Made by a program: the position numbers and the translations under genes
Origin: Granulibacter bethesdensis CGDNIH1
GTDB lineage: Bacteria; Pseudomonadota; Alphaproteobacteria; Acetobacterales; Acetobacteraceae
Length of the DNA stretch: 64,000 nt
NCBI RefSeq assembly: GCF_000014285.2
Contig: NC_008343.2
Location: 1,328,501-1,392,500 of the forward strand
Reading direction: 5' to 3'
Notes under the pieces: generated by a model
The model's database searches: none
What the model was told of the DNA's origin: nothing
What the model saw: the letters and a program-made list of their open reading frames with translations, nothing else
Part shown: piece after piece, positions 26,942 through 37,039 of the stretch
How positions within the stretch are numbered: the first letter of the stretch is position 1
How the letters are laid out: every line of letters starts with the position of its first letter

Positions 26942-26956
26942 GAACTTTTCCAGAAC
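26942..26956. promoter_or_regulatory. LexA (SOS) box
   Basis: GAAC-N7-GAAC (GAAC at 26942-26945 and 26953-26956), the exact complement of the alphaproteobacterial LexA consensus GTTC-N7-GTTC. It lies 54 bases before the uvrA start and 100 bases before the ssb start, in the shared intergenic region. Confidence 0.8.
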
Positions 26957-27009
26957 ATTTTCCTTGTCGTTGCTGTTTCTGCCCCCTCCTCTCGTGTCGG
27001 ATTGATCGT

Positions 27010-29880
27010 ATGGCCGGTTCCATTCGTGTGCGCGGTGCCCGCGAGCACAACCTGAAAAACGTCGATATTGATATTCCACGGGATAGCCTGACGGTTATCA
27101 CCGGACTGTCCGGCTCCGGCAAATCATCACTGGCCTTCGATACGATCTATGCCGAAGGGCAGCGGCGTTACGTCGAAAGCCTGTCCGCCTATGCAAGACA
27201 GTTTCTGGAACTGGCGGGCAAGCCGGATGTGGACAGTATCGAGGGCCTTTCCCCCGCTATCTCGATCGAGCAGAAGACCACCAGCCGCAATCCCCGCTCT
27301 ACGGTCGGTACGGTAACGGAAATCCACGATTATATGCGTCTTCTCTGGGCGCGCGCAGGCGTTCCCTACTCTCCCGCGACCGGGCTGCCGATCGAGGCCC
27401 AGACCATCAGCCAGATGGTGGACCGGGTGCTGGACATGCCATCGGGCACGAGGTTGTTGCTGCTGGCGCCGGTGGTGCGCGACCGCAAGGGAGAATACCG
27501 CAAGGAACTCGCCGAGTTGCAGCGGCGTGGCTTTACCCGCGTCAAGGTGGACGGGGAATTATACGATATTGGCGATGTCCCTGCCCTGAACCGAAAGCTC
27601 AAGCATACGCTGGAAGCAGTGGTGGATCGCGTAGTGGTCAAGGCGGGACTGCAGCAGCGGCTGGCCGACAGTTTCGAAACCGCGTTGGGGCTGTCTGACG
27701 GAATCGTCTACGCCGAAGATGCGACCAGCGGAGAACGCACGGTCTTTTCCTCCCGCTTTGCCTGCCCGGTCAGTGGCTTTACCATTGAGGAGATCGAGCC
27801 ACGCCTGTTCAGCTTCAACTCCCCACACGGTGCCTGCCCGGCCTGTGACGGGCTGGGGGTCGAGAATTTCTTCGATCCCGATCTGGTCGTGCCGAATGAA
27901 CGACTCAGCCTCAAGGAGGGTGCCATTGCGGCATGGTCCGGTGCGGCCAGCCCTTACTACGATCAAACGCTGATGGCTCTGGCTGCGCATTATCGCGTCG
28001 ATCCACGTACCGCGTGGGAGGAACTGCCAGATATATGTCGCAACGGCATTCTATTCGGCACCGAAGAGGATGTTTCCATCACCTATAAGGACGGGGTGCG
28101 CAGCTATACGGTCAAACGGCCATTCGAAGGCGTCATCCGCAATCTGGAACGCCGTCTGCGCGAGACCGACAGCGTATGGGTGCGGGAGGAACTGTCGCGT
28201 TATCAGGCCGAAAAACCTTGCCATGTCTGTGATGGTGCCCGGCTCAAGCCGGAAGCTCTGGCCGTCAAGATCAATAGCAAGGACATTGCAGCGGCCTCGG
28301 ATTTGTCGATCCGCGATGCGCTGCCCTGGTTCCAATCCGTGCTGGCCAGTCTGACCCCGCAACGAGCCGAGATCGCCCGCCGCATTCTGCGTGAAATCGA
28401 GGATCGGCTTCAGTTTCTGCTGGATGTCGGCCTAGATTATCTGACCCTTGCACGATCCTCCGCCACCCTGTCCGGGGGGGAGAGCCAACGCATCCGGCTG
28501 GCAAGCCAGATCGGCTCTGGCCTGACAGGGGTGCTCTATGTGCTCGACGAACCGTCCATCGGGTTGCACCAGCGTGATAATGACCGGCTGCTCGGCACGC
28601 TCCGGCGACTGAAATCACTCGGCAACACTGTGCTGGTGGTCGAGCATGACGAAGATGCGATACGCGCTGCCGACCATCTGATTGATATGGGGCCGGGCGC
28701 GGGCGTCAATGGGGGGCATGTGATCGCCTGCGGCACCCCGCAGGAGGTCGCGAAACATCCCGATAGTCTGACAGGCGCCTATCTGTCAGGCCGTGCCGCG
28801 ATCGCCGTTCCCCAGCAGCGCCGTCCAATTCAGAAGAAACGAACACTGACCCTGGTGGGAGCAAAGGGCAATAACCTCAAAAATGTCACGGCGCATTTTC
28901 CATTGGGAACTTTTACCTGCGTCACCGGCGTATCCGGTGGCGGGAAATCGACGTTGGTGGTTGATACGCTCTACAAGCTGACCGCAAGGCGGTTGATGGG
29001 GGCGGCTCAGGTGCCTGCACCGTATGAGCGGATTGAAGGACTGGAACTGCTCGACAAGATCATCGACATTGACCAGTCCCCGATCGGACGCACGCCGCGT
29101 TCCAACCCGGCCACCTATACTGATCTGTTTGCCCCGATCCGGGAATGGTTCGCCGAACTGCCGGAAAGCCGGGCACGAGGCTACAAGGCGGGCCGATTCA
29201 GCTTCAATGTCAAAGGCGGTCGCTGTGAAGCCTGTCAGGGCGACGGGGTGCTGAAAATCGAGATGCACTTCCTGCCGGATATGTTCGTCACCTGCGATAC
29301 CTGTAAAGGCAAACGGTACAACCGCGAAACGCTGGAAGTGAAATTCCGCGATAAATCCATTGCCGACGTGCTGGATATGTCGGTCGATGAGGCCGTGCCC
29401 TATTTCAGTGCCGCAAACCGTATCCATGACCGGTTGAAAATCCTGCAACAGGTCGGGTTGGGATATGTAAAGCTGGGTCAGCAGGCCACCACGCTTTCTG
29501 GCGGCGAGGCACAGCGTGTGAAATTGTCCAAGGAACTCGCCCGCCGTGCGACCGGGCGGACGCTGTATATCCTCGACGAACCCACCACCGGCCTGCATTT
29601 CGAGGATGTCCGCAAGCTGCTGGATGTGCTGCACACGCTGGTTGATCAGGGCAATACCGTCATCGTGATCGAACACAATCTGGAAGTCATCAAGACAGCG
29701 GACTGGATTCTGGATCTCGGTCCGGAAGGCGGGGATGGCGGCGGACGAATTGTGGCGGAAGGCACGCCTGAACAGATTGCGGCTTCTCCCGAAAGCCATA
29801 CCGGGCGTTTTCTGGCTCCGCTTCTTGCTAAACCAACCGCGTCCCCACGCCGGATCAACCGCAAGCGGGCCGCTGAATAA
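27010..29880 (+). CDS. uvrA: Excinuclease ABC subunit A
   Basis: Damage-recognition ATPase of nucleotide excision repair, 956 residues. Two ABC ATPase modules are visible: the first Walker A is GLSGSGKSS and the second GVSGGGKST; signatures are [12 protein letters not shown] and [12 protein letters not shown]. Zinc-finger cysteines appear in [15 protein letters not shown] and in [16 protein letters not shown]. The frame extends to 26917, but the ATG at 27010 gives the family N-terminus ([17 protein letters not shown]). A LexA box upstream implies damage induction. Confidence 0.97.
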   Translation: MAGSIRVRGAREHNLKNVDIDIPRDSLTVITGLSGSGKSSLAFDTIYAEGQRRYVESLSAYARQFLELAGKPDVDSIEGLSPAISIEQKTTSRNPRSTVGTVTEIHDYMRLLWARAGVPYSPATGLPIEAQTISQMVDRVLDMPSGTRLLLLAPVVRDRKGEYRKELAELQRRGFTRVKVDGELYDIGDVPALNRKLKHTLEAVVDRVVVKAGLQQRLADSFETALGLSDGIVYAEDATSGERTVFSSRFACPVSGFTIEEIEPRLFSFNSPHGACPACDGLGVENFFDPDLVVPNERLSLKEGAIAAWSGAASPYYDQTLMALAAHYRVDPRTAWEELPDICRNGILFGTEEDVSITYKDGVRSYTVKRPFEGVIRNLERRLRETDSVWVREELSRYQAEKPCHVCDGARLKPEALAVKINSKDIAAASDLSIRDALPWFQSVLASLTPQRAEIARRILREIEDRLQFLLDVGLDYLTLARSSATLSGGESQRIRLASQIGSGLTGVLYVLDEPSIGLHQRDNDRLLGTLRRLKSLGNTVLVVEHDEDAIRAADHLIDMGPGAGVNGGHVIACGTPQEVAKHPDSLTGAYLSGRAAIAVPQQRRPIQKKRTLTLVGAKGNNLKNVTAHFPLGTFTCVTGVSGGGKSTLVVDTLYKLTARRLMGAAQVPAPYERIEGLELLDKIIDIDQSPIGRTPRSNPATYTDLFAPIREWFAELPESRARGYKAGRFSFNVKGGRCEACQGDGVLKIEMHFLPDMFVTCDTCKGKRYNRETLEVKFRDKSIADVLDMSVDEAVPYFSAANRIHDRLKILQQVGLGYVKLGQQATTLSGGEAQRVKLSKELARRATGRTLYILDEPTTGLHFEDVRKLLDVLHTLVDQGNTVIVIEHNLEVIKTADWILDLGPEGGDGGGRIVAEGTPEQIAASPESHTGRFLAPLLAKPTASPRRINRKRAAE

Positions 29881-30199
29881 TACTTTAAATTTTTGTATTA
29901 AGTAAAATTTATCAAAGAACGTTTTTTATTTGTTGATTAATGAGTCGGATCGTGGTTTATTCACGATGCCGCTCGGGAAGATCGTCAGCCGGGCTGCCGG
30001 AGATGATGATGCATGTTTTGCTGGCCCTTCCCGGGTATTCGTTCCTTCCTCAAACTGCCTGCGGTCCCGGCCGCAGGCCATTTTCTTCCTGTGCGTTTCG
30101 AATGTGCTGTTGTGACCGCTGAGCAGCCGGTTCCTGCAAAAGCCAATCTTTGAGACATTATGGAAGAAAAACGGGTTTCCCCCCCGTGAGGAGAAAACG
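29881..30199. other. Intergenic region after uvrA
   Basis: 319 bases. The first ~60 are very AT-rich. A GC hairpin with a short T-rich tail (30057-30088) probably terminates uvrA. The last 80 bases should hold the promoter of the small gene at 30200. A 5-bp hairpin (ACGGG/CCCGT) lies directly before that gene's SD. No convincing ORF was seen. Confidence 0.5.
30057..30088 (+). terminator. Probable terminator downstream of uvrA
   Basis: GCCTGCGG and CCGCAGGC form a perfect 8-bp stem with a 6-base loop (30057-30064 with 30071-30078), followed by CATTTTCTTCC. Confidence 0.6.
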
Positions 30200-30406
30200 A
30201 TGCTGCAATCTCATGTGATTGAGGTCGATGGTGCTTTTCTGGGCGCGGCGGTCCGCAATGAAAGCGGTTTCCGTTTCGTTGCCATCGATCTGCGCGTTGA
30301 GCAACTGGATGGCAGCGTATGGCCGACTTTGGCCGATGCGAAGCGTCTGGCAAGCCAGCTTTACCGTCATGGACGCCTGCTGAACGCTCCTGCCGTCAGA
30401 CAATAA
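30200..30406 (+). CDS. Small protein of unknown function (68 aa)
   Basis: Not recognised as a named family. The ATG has a strong SD (GAGGAG, about 7 bases upstream), and the gene is followed by a textbook terminator at 30437, so it looks like a complete monocistronic unit. The protein is soluble, with likely beta strands at the start (MLQSHVIEVDGAFLGAAVRN, FRFVAIDLRVEQL) and a helix with basic residues at the end (LADAKRLASQLYRHGRLL). A 5-bp hairpin overlapping the region before the SD may tune translation. Confidence 0.65.
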   Translation: MLQSHVIEVDGAFLGAAVRNESGFRFVAIDLRVEQLDGSVWPTLADAKRLASQLYRHGRLLNAPAVRQ

Positions 30407-30436
30407 CCAAGGCTTTTACCATTGACGTCGGTATTA

Positions 30437-30467
30437 ACCGGCTACGGAAAATTCCGTAGCCGGTTTT
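30437..30467 (+). terminator. Strong rho-independent terminator
   Basis: A 13-bp perfect stem (ACCGGCTACGGAA, 30437-30449, paired with 30452-30464) with a 2-base centre and a following T run. It ends the small gene at 30200 and, by symmetry, may also stop transcription arriving from ntrX on the minus strand. Confidence 0.85.
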
Positions 30468-30487
30468 GCTATGCCCGGTCCTGGCTT

Positions 30488-31876
30488 TCAGCCGGGGATG
30501 CGATCATCGCTGTTGACGCCAAGCTGTTTCAGCTTGCGATGGAGTGCGCTGCGCTCCATGCCGACAAATCCGGCCGTGCGGCTGATATTGCCGCCGAACC
30601 GCAGAAGCTGGGCCTGTAGATACTGGGTTTCGAACAGATCACGGGCCTCTCTCAGCGGCAGGGCCATGACATCCGCGCCGCTATCAACATGCAGCAACGC
30701 AGGTGCATTTGAGCTGATCTCAGGTGGCAGCATATCCGCCCTTATCGGATCGCTGGCTGACCCGGGTGCCATGATGACCAGCCAGTCCATGACATTGCGC
30801 AGCTGGCGGACATTGCCCGGCCAGTCATAAGCCTGCAACGCAGTGAGTGTGTCGGTGGACAGATCGCGCAGCGGCATGCCGGACGAGGATGCGGAACGCG
30901 CCAGAAAATGCCGGGCCAGAGCAGGAATATCCTCCCGCCGCTCCTTTAGCGGGGGAACCCGCAAAGGTACGACCGCAAGCCGATAATAGAAATCCTCCCG
31001 GAACCGCCCCAGTGCAATCTCGGCCTGCAAATCGCGATTAGTGGTGGCGATCACGCGCACATCCACCTTCACCCGGGCGGAGCCGCCCAGACGCTCGAAT
31101 GTCTGATCCTGAAGTGCGCGGACAATCTTGCCCTGCGTTTCCAGGGGCATGTCGCTGACTTCATCCAGCAGCAGCGTCCCGCCATGAGCACGTTCCAGCA
31201 CACCGGCGCGTCTCGGTGTCTCTGCGTTCGCTTCAACCCCAAACAGTTCCTCCTCAAAACGAGCGGGATTCAGGGTGGCGCAATTCAGTGCGACAAATGG
31301 CCCCTCCGAACGTCGGGAACGGCTGTGCAACAGGCGGGCAACGATTTCCTTACCGCTGCCAGCGGGACCGGTGATCAATACGCGAGAGCCGGTCGGAGCG
31401 ACTTTTTCAACGCTGTTGCGAATGCCATTGATGACGTTGCTGTCACCGATCAGATCGCTTTCAGGCCCGGCACGGAGCCGTAGCTCCGCATTTTCCCGTG
31501 CCAGACGGGCCGCATTCAGTGCATGGCGCACGACCAGCAGCAAACGGTCTGAATTGAAGGGCTTTTCTATAAAATCGTACGCTCCGGCATGGATCGCATT
31601 GACAGCGGTTTCGATATTACCGTGCCCCGAGATCATGACGACTGGTACATGCGGTTCTTCCGCATGCAGCACCTGAAGAATGCCCAGCCCGTCCAAACGT
31701 GATCCTTGCAGCCAGACATCCAGCAGCACCATGGATGGACGACGGGCACGGAAAGCCGCGATAGCGGAGTCGGAATCGGCTGCCTGACGGGTTTCATATC
31801 CTTCATCACGCAGAATGCCGTCGATCAGCAGACGGATATCCGGTTCGTCATCAACGATCAGGATTTCGTGCACCAT
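30488..31876 (-). CDS. ntrX: Nitrogen-related response regulator NtrX
   Basis: 462 residues in three domains: a receiver (VDDEPDIR acidic pocket, phospho-Asp in MVLLDVW, Lys in IEKPF), an AAA+ ATPase (Walker A GPAGSGKE, Walker B GGTLLLDEVSD) and a Fis-type HTH at the C-terminus (NISRTAGFVGMERSALHRKLKQLG). The loop that carries GAFTGA in sigma-54 activators is shortened and reads EANAETPRRAG, so contact with sigma-54 is doubtful, as in other alphaproteobacterial NtrX proteins. Partner of the kinase NtrY encoded 47 bases upstream. Family roles include nitrogen, redox and envelope control. Confidence 0.93.
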   Translation of the reverse strand: MVHEILIVDDEPDIRLLIDGILRDEGYETRQAADSDSAIAAFRARRPSMVLLDVWLQGSRLDGLGILQVLHAEEPHVPVVMISGHGNIETAVNAIHAGAYDFIEKPFNSDRLLLVVRHALNAARLARENAELRLRAGPESDLIGDSNVINGIRNSVEKVAPTGSRVLITGPAGSGKEIVARLLHSRSRRSEGPFVALNCATLNPARFEEELFGVEANAETPRRAGVLERAHGGTLLLDEVSDMPLETQGKIVRALQDQTFERLGGSARVKVDVRVIATTNRDLQAEIALGRFREDFYYRLAVVPLRVPPLKERREDIPALARHFLARSASSSGMPLRDLSTDTLTALQAYDWPGNVRQLRNVMDWLVIMAPGSASDPIRADMLPPEISSNAPALLHVDSGADVMALPLREARDLFETQYLQAQLLRFGGNISRTAGFVGMERSALHRKLKQLGVNSDDRIPG

Positions 31877-31923
31877 GCTAACCTTTCATTCTCTCCGTCT
31901 TCAGAGCCTTGCGGACTCCAGCT

Positions 31924-34254
31924 TTATACAGCCGTGATTCCATCAGGATTTGAAGCATTGTTCTGCAATGGAAGGAACAGTGACGCCACTGTTCCATGTC
32001 CATCCTCATTGTCTGCCAGCACAACCCGGCCACCATGGTCTTCCATGATTTTTTTGACGATAGCGAGACCAAGTCCGGTCCCTTTGGGTTTATGCGTGAC
32101 GTATGGCTCTGTCAGACGTGCCCTGTCGACATCAGGCAGTCCGACACCGTTATCAATGACGGAGAGCCGTATTTCTTCGCCCTCGATTGCCACACGAAGC
32201 ACAATACAGCCATCCTGCTGGTGGGGCGTTTCCAGAGCATTGGCCCCAACGCTGCCGCCATTGCCGAAACGGGCGACAACCGCATCAGCAGCGTTCTGAA
32301 GCAGATTCGTCAGTGCCTGCCCCAGCAGCCGGCGGTCACACAGGGCTGAAGGCCCCCGTTCCGGGATATCAGTCGTCCATCCGAGTTCAGGACGGGCGCT
32401 GCGTTGCAAAATCAACGCATCACGGGCAACGCGGCCGACATCCTCCAGCTTGATCACCGGCTGCGGCATACGGGCAAAAGCGGAAAATTCGTCCACCATG
32501 CGGCCTATGTCACCTACATGACGGACAATCGTATCAACACATTGTGTGAACGTCTCGGGATCAGAGCTGATCTCTCTGGCAAAGCGACGTTTCAACCGTT
32601 CCGCCGCCAGCTGAATGGGCGTCAGGGGATTTTTGATCTCATGCGCAATCCGGCGTGCTACATCTGCCCATGCGGCTTTCCGTTGGGCGGATTGAAGCTC
32701 GGTGATGTCATCGAAGGTAACAACAAAGCCAGGTGCATCCACGGGAGACGCTTCTCCGCTCCTATTATCTGAAATGTGCCGCTCTGCACCGATCCGCGCC
32801 AACAGAGTTCTGCGTCCGCTGGAACGGGTCAGATGAATTTCCGCCACCTGAGCACGGTCCGGCTGCTGACGGGCTGCCTCGATCAAAGGAGAAAATTCCT
32901 GTGCAATCTCGGCAAGCTCTGAGCCGACTGCGGACATAAGATCCTGACCAAGCAATTCTCCGGCCGCCCGGTTGGGCAGTTCTATCAGACCTGACGCATT
33001 CAATCCCACCACGCCGGCGGAAACACCTGACAACACGGCCTCGGTAAATCGGCGTCTCTCGTCGATCTGGGCGTAGGCGTTGAACAGCTCCGCCCGCTGG
33101 GAGGAAAGCTGGCCGGTCATCCGGTTAAAGGCCCGGCTCAATCCGGCAATTTCATCGCCCGTAGCGGCTTCGGGGACACGTACTGACAGATCACCGGCCC
33201 TGACCCGCTCTGCCGCAAGAATCAGGCGTCCAATCGGGCGGGCAATCTGGTTGGCGAGAACCAGACCGATCAGCACAGCCGCAGACAGGACCAGCAGCGC
33301 AACCAGTGCAAAAATCAGCACGAAGGTAATCTGTAGGCCGGATCGATTCTGATCCAGCCTTTCATATTCGGCCACTGCTTCTTCCACATGATGCATGTGA
33401 TCGAGAATGGCGGGATCCACCGGACGACCGATCACAAGCATCAGAGGCGGTGTTGAATTGAGCTGCACGACCGCCCGCACGGCTGTTCCGTTTTCCGCGC
33501 TCAACACGGCCACATCCCCGGTACGGGCCATGTCAATGGCCCAGCTGGGGGGAATCTCCGTCGCCAGACCGGCGACCAGACCGGCAGAGGCAATGACCTG
33601 CTTTGTCACCGGTTCGAACACGACGGCTTCAGTCAGGCCGCGGAGCACAGTCTGCTGATCCAACGTACGGAAAAACGCATTGGGATCGGTCACCGAGATT
33701 TTGCCGGCCTGAGAAAGATCATTGGCCATGCCGGAGGCATCACCACGGATATTATTGCGGTGTTCGTCAAGATAACCCCTTGCCGTCTCCAGACTTTCTT
33801 CCAGCGCGGTGCGGACACGATCGTTGAACCAGGACTGAATGCCGAAATTGAAAAACGAAGTGGCAAATCCGGCCACCAGAATACTGGGCACCACGGCGAC
33901 AACGCTGAAGAGCAGTACCAATCTTACATGCAACCGCGATCCGGCCGATCCACGCCGCCGTTCCGTCCAGACACGGGTCAGACGCCCGGCCAGCACCGCA
34001 CCAAGCAGCAGCAGCACGATCACATTGGCCAGCACCAGACCGAAGACGAGATTGGGGCGCCCGCTCAATGGAATGCCGCCTGCCAGAACTGCAAACGTAC
34101 CAATGCCAAGGGCCAGTGCGCTGATAGCCAGCACAAGCGTCACCAAACGGCCCAGCATCACATTGGAGAGGCGGCGCAGCATGTTGCCAAGGCGGCGTGT
34201 CGAGCGGGCGGGCGGATTTGTTGCGCGACCGGAACTTGAAGATGTATGGATCAT
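31924..34254 (-). CDS. ntrY: Sensor histidine kinase NtrY
   Basis: 776 residues. The N-terminus has several membrane helices (about residues 30-55, 65-90 and 115-140), then a periplasmic sensor region, another helix near 310-335 (LIFALVALLVLSAAVLIG), a HAMP domain (RPIGRLILAAERVRAGDLSVRV), a PAS domain, the phospho-acceptor His in ARRIAHEIKNPLTPIQ, and an ATPase domain with the N box (LTNLLQNAADA) and G boxes (DNGVGLP, KGTGLGLAIV). It phosphorylates NtrX. Encoded between ntrC and ntrX in the classic alphaproteobacterial order. Confidence 0.94.
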   Translation of the reverse strand: MIHTSSSSGRATNPPARSTRRLGNMLRRLSNVMLGRLVTLVLAISALALGIGTFAVLAGGIPLSGRPNLVFGLVLANVIVLLLLGAVLAGRLTRVWTERRRGSAGSRLHVRLVLLFSVVAVVPSILVAGFATSFFNFGIQSWFNDRVRTALEESLETARGYLDEHRNNIRGDASGMANDLSQAGKISVTDPNAFFRTLDQQTVLRGLTEAVVFEPVTKQVIASAGLVAGLATEIPPSWAIDMARTGDVAVLSAENGTAVRAVVQLNSTPPLMLVIGRPVDPAILDHMHHVEEAVAEYERLDQNRSGLQITFVLIFALVALLVLSAAVLIGLVLANQIARPIGRLILAAERVRAGDLSVRVPEAATGDEIAGLSRAFNRMTGQLSSQRAELFNAYAQIDERRRFTEAVLSGVSAGVVGLNASGLIELPNRAAGELLGQDLMSAVGSELAEIAQEFSPLIEAARQQPDRAQVAEIHLTRSSGRRTLLARIGAERHISDNRSGEASPVDAPGFVVTFDDITELQSAQRKAAWADVARRIAHEIKNPLTPIQLAAERLKRRFAREISSDPETFTQCVDTIVRHVGDIGRMVDEFSAFARMPQPVIKLEDVGRVARDALILQRSARPELGWTTDIPERGPSALCDRRLLGQALTNLLQNAADAVVARFGNGGSVGANALETPHQQDGCIVLRVAIEGEEIRLSVIDNGVGLPDVDRARLTEPYVTHKPKGTGLGLAIVKKIMEDHGGRVVLADNEDGHGTVASLFLPLQNNASNPDGITAV

Positions 34255-34303
34255 GGCCGCGCTCCGTGATGGAGAGCCTTGCTGGTGATATGCCGGGCCG
34301 GTT

Positions 34304-35794
34304 TCAGGCGATCCCCCTGACCACGGGAATATCCAGATCGCGGATTTTCTTCCGCAGTGTATTGCGATTCAACCCCAGCATCGCCGCAGCCTTGATCTGG
34401 TTTCCACGTGTTGCCGCCAGCGTCATCTGAATCAGTGGACGCTCCACCTCTGCCAGAACACGATCATAAATATCTGACGGGGCAAGCCCATCATGATGGG
34501 CTGCGAGGAAAGTCCTGATATGACGCTCGACAGCCTGTGACAACGGCTCGTGGGAGGCATTGCCGCCGGAGCGGTCCTCTCCTGCCGAACCGGCTTCAAC
34601 GCCGTGCCAACCACTGTCATTCTGTGTGATATCGTGCAATTCCGCATCAACCACGCTGGCCGAGATCACTTCCTGCGGACACAGAGCCGCCAGACGGCGC
34701 ATCAGGTTTTCCAGTTCACGCACATTGCCTGGCCAGCGATGGGCGCGCAGGGCCTCGATCGCACCCTGATCGAGGCTTTTTGCGGGAAGGCCGGATTCGC
34801 GTGCACGATCCAGAAAATGACGGGCCAGCAGGGCAATATCCTCGACTCTCTCCCGCAGCGCAGGCAAACGGATGGGCACGACGTTCAGACGATAAAACAG
34901 ATCCTCGCGGAACAGGCCCTGACGGATCGCCTGCCGTAAATCTCTGTGCGTGGCTGCGACAATCCGTACATTGGCCCGGATAGGTTGCCGACCACCGACA
35001 GCTGTGAACTCGCCTTCCTGCAACACGCGCAGCAAACGTGTCTGCGCTTCCGGTGGCATGTCACCGATTTCATCAAGAAACAACGTGCCGCCATTCGCCT
35101 GCTCGAACCGACCCTGACCACGCCCGACCGCACCGGTAAAGGCGCCACGTTCATGACCAAATAATTCACTTTCGATCAGCTCACGCGGAATGGCCGCCAT
35201 GTTGATGGCCACGAAAGGACCATTACGGCGCTTGCCATAATCATGCAGCGCACGTGCCACCAGCTCCTTGCCAGTGCCGCTTTCACCATTGATCATCACG
35301 GTGAGATCAGCCGTCGTCAGGCGTGCAATGGTGCGGTATATTTCCTGCATTGCCGGAGAGCGTCCGATCAGCGGCAGTCGCTCATCCTGATCGGCCGGCT
35401 CTCTGACGGGTACTTCCGGTTGTGGAGGCGTTGCTTCCAGCGCACGTCCTACCACTGACAGCAATTCTTTCAGATCAAACGGTTTCGGCAGATATTCAAA
35501 CGCCCCTTGCTGGGTGGCCTTCACCGCTGTGCTGAGTGTGGATTGTGCGCTCATCACCACGACACGAAGATCAGGACGGATCCGTTTAATCCGCGGGATC
35601 AGATCAAGCCCGTTCTCATCCGGCATTACCACATCGGTGATGACCAGATCACCCTCCCCATCTTCCACCCAGCGCCACAGCGTAGATGCGGTGGAAGTGC
35701 TGCGCACCTGATAGCCGGAGCGCCCCAGCGCCTGAGTCAGCACCGTGCGGATCGAGCGATCATCATCTGCAATCAGGATTGTGGGAGTAGACAT
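34304..35794 (-). CDS. ntrC: Nitrogen regulation response regulator NtrC
   Basis: A sigma-54 activator of about 496 residues. Receiver (IADDDRSIR; phospho-Asp in [11 protein letters not shown]), AAA+ domain with Walker A GESGTGKE, an intact GAFTGA loop ([11 protein letters not shown]), Walker [12 protein letters not shown], and a Fis-like C-terminal HTH ([21 protein letters not shown]). Phosphorylated by NtrB under nitrogen limitation, it activates genes such as glnA and glnK. The frame opens at a GTG (35809); the ATG at 35794 gives the standard N-terminus ([12 protein letters not shown]). Confidence 0.95.
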   Translation of the reverse strand: MSTPTILIADDDRSIRTVLTQALGRSGYQVRSTSTASTLWRWVEDGEGDLVITDVVMPDENGLDLIPRIKRIRPDLRVVVMSAQSTLSTAVKATQQGAFEYLPKPFDLKELLSVVGRALEATPPQPEVPVREPADQDERLPLIGRSPAMQEIYRTIARLTTADLTVMINGESGTGKELVARALHDYGKRRNGPFVAINMAAIPRELIESELFGHERGAFTGAVGRGQGRFEQANGGTLFLDEIGDMPPEAQTRLLRVLQEGEFTAVGGRQPIRANVRIVAATHRDLRQAIRQGLFREDLFYRLNVVPIRLPALRERVEDIALLARHFLDRARESGLPAKSLDQGAIEALRAHRWPGNVRELENLMRRLAALCPQEVISASVVDAELHDITQNDSGWHGVEAGSAGEDRSGGNASHEPLSQAVERHIRTFLAAHHDGLAPSDIYDRVLAEVERPLIQMTLAATRGNQIKAAAMLGLNRNTLRKKIRDLDIPVVRGIA

Positions 35795-35860
35795 CAGGAT
35801 GCTTTCCACGCACGGGTCAAAGCGAAAGACAGTTCAGCAACAGCAGAGCCGTAAAGCCAG

Positions 35861-37039
35861 TCAGTCGCCATGGTATGATTCCTCGACCAGCATCGGCATA
35901 TGCAGGCTGAATTCGGTACGACCTGGCCTGCTATCGACTTCGATCAAACCGCCGTGATCGCCGATCACCTTTGCAACAAGGGCCAGTCCGAGGCCACTCC
36001 CTGTCACCTTGGATGTCACAAAAGGATCGAACAGATGATGGGTCATATCTTCCGTGATCCCCGGTCCATTATCGCGGACAGAAATAATCAGTGGCAGATG
36101 GGTTTTTCTGGTCGATCCCGGCACGGCCATACGGACTCCATGGCGATAGGAGGTGGAGAGAACGATTTCTCCGCTGGACATGCCGCTATCGTTGATGGCC
36201 TCGGACGCGTTCTTCACCAGATTGAGCAAAACCTGAATCAGCTGATCCCGATTGCCGAAAACCGGTGGCAGCGATGGATCATAGTGCTCCACGAAACGAA
36301 TGCCGGAGGCGAAGCCGGTCTGTGCCAGACGGCGCACATGCTCCAGTACGCGATGGATGTTCACGGCTCCGCGCTGGATGGGTTTTTCGCCAAATGCCTC
36401 CATCCGGTCGACCAGAGCGCGGATACGATCCGCTTCTTCCCTGATCAGTACAGTCAGTTCCTTGTCGGCTTCCGTCACGGATGATTCCAGAAGCTGTGCG
36501 GCCCCACGAATACCGGATAACGGGTTTTTGACCTCATGCGCCAGAATGGCGGCCATGCCGGTCACACTGCGGGCCGCATTGCGGAAGGCAAGCTGGCGGT
36601 CCAGATGACGGGCTGCCGAGGAATCCTGCATGGTCAGCATGATGCAGCCGGGATATTCAGCCAACGGTGTTCCCTGCACCGCAATGCCTTCCCGCTGAAA
36701 GCGCGGACCTTCCAGAGACATATCGTGATCGGCAAACGTGGCCCCCACACGCCGCACCTGATCAATCAGGACAAAAACCGGGCTGTCTTGTGCCACCACA
36801 TCTGCAAGGGTCAGGTTCAGCAATTGATGCACGGACAGGCCCAGAAACTGCTCCGCTGCATGATTGGCGTAGATAATCCGATTTGTATTTGTCAGAATCA
36901 GCAACGGCATCGGCAGAATGCCCGGCAGCGAGGCCGGATCAATCATCGGAACAGGGTCCTGACCCGTTTCAGAGGCAACCCTTGCCGTCAGGCGATTATC
37001 AACGGCTTTATCATTTCTCTGCTCAATGCCTGCCATCAT
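35861..37039 (-). CDS. ntrB: Nitrogen regulation sensor kinase NtrB
   Basis: A soluble histidine kinase/phosphatase for NtrC, 392 residues. PAS domain near residues 40-110 (PLLILTNTNRIIYANHAAEQFLGLS). The phospho-acceptor His is in AILAHEVKNPLSGIRGAAQLLE, followed by the N box (LLNLVKNASEAI), DNGPGI, and GSGLGLALVAKVIGDHGG. In the family, PII protein bound to the kinase domain switches it between kinase and phosphatase. The start codon overlaps the dusB stop, coupling the two genes; ntrC follows 66 bases after the stop. Confidence 0.95.
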   Translation of the reverse strand: MMAGIEQRNDKAVDNRLTARVASETGQDPVPMIDPASLPGILPMPLLILTNTNRIIYANHAAEQFLGLSVHQLLNLTLADVVAQDSPVFVLIDQVRRVGATFADHDMSLEGPRFQREGIAVQGTPLAEYPGCIMLTMQDSSAARHLDRQLAFRNAARSVTGMAAILAHEVKNPLSGIRGAAQLLESSVTEADKELTVLIREEADRIRALVDRMEAFGEKPIQRGAVNIHRVLEHVRRLAQTGFASGIRFVEHYDPSLPPVFGNRDQLIQVLLNLVKNASEAINDSGMSSGEIVLSTSYRHGVRMAVPGSTRKTHLPLIISVRDNGPGITEDMTHHLFDPFVTSKVTGSGLGLALVAKVIGDHGGLIEVDSRPGRTEFSLHMPMLVEESYHGD

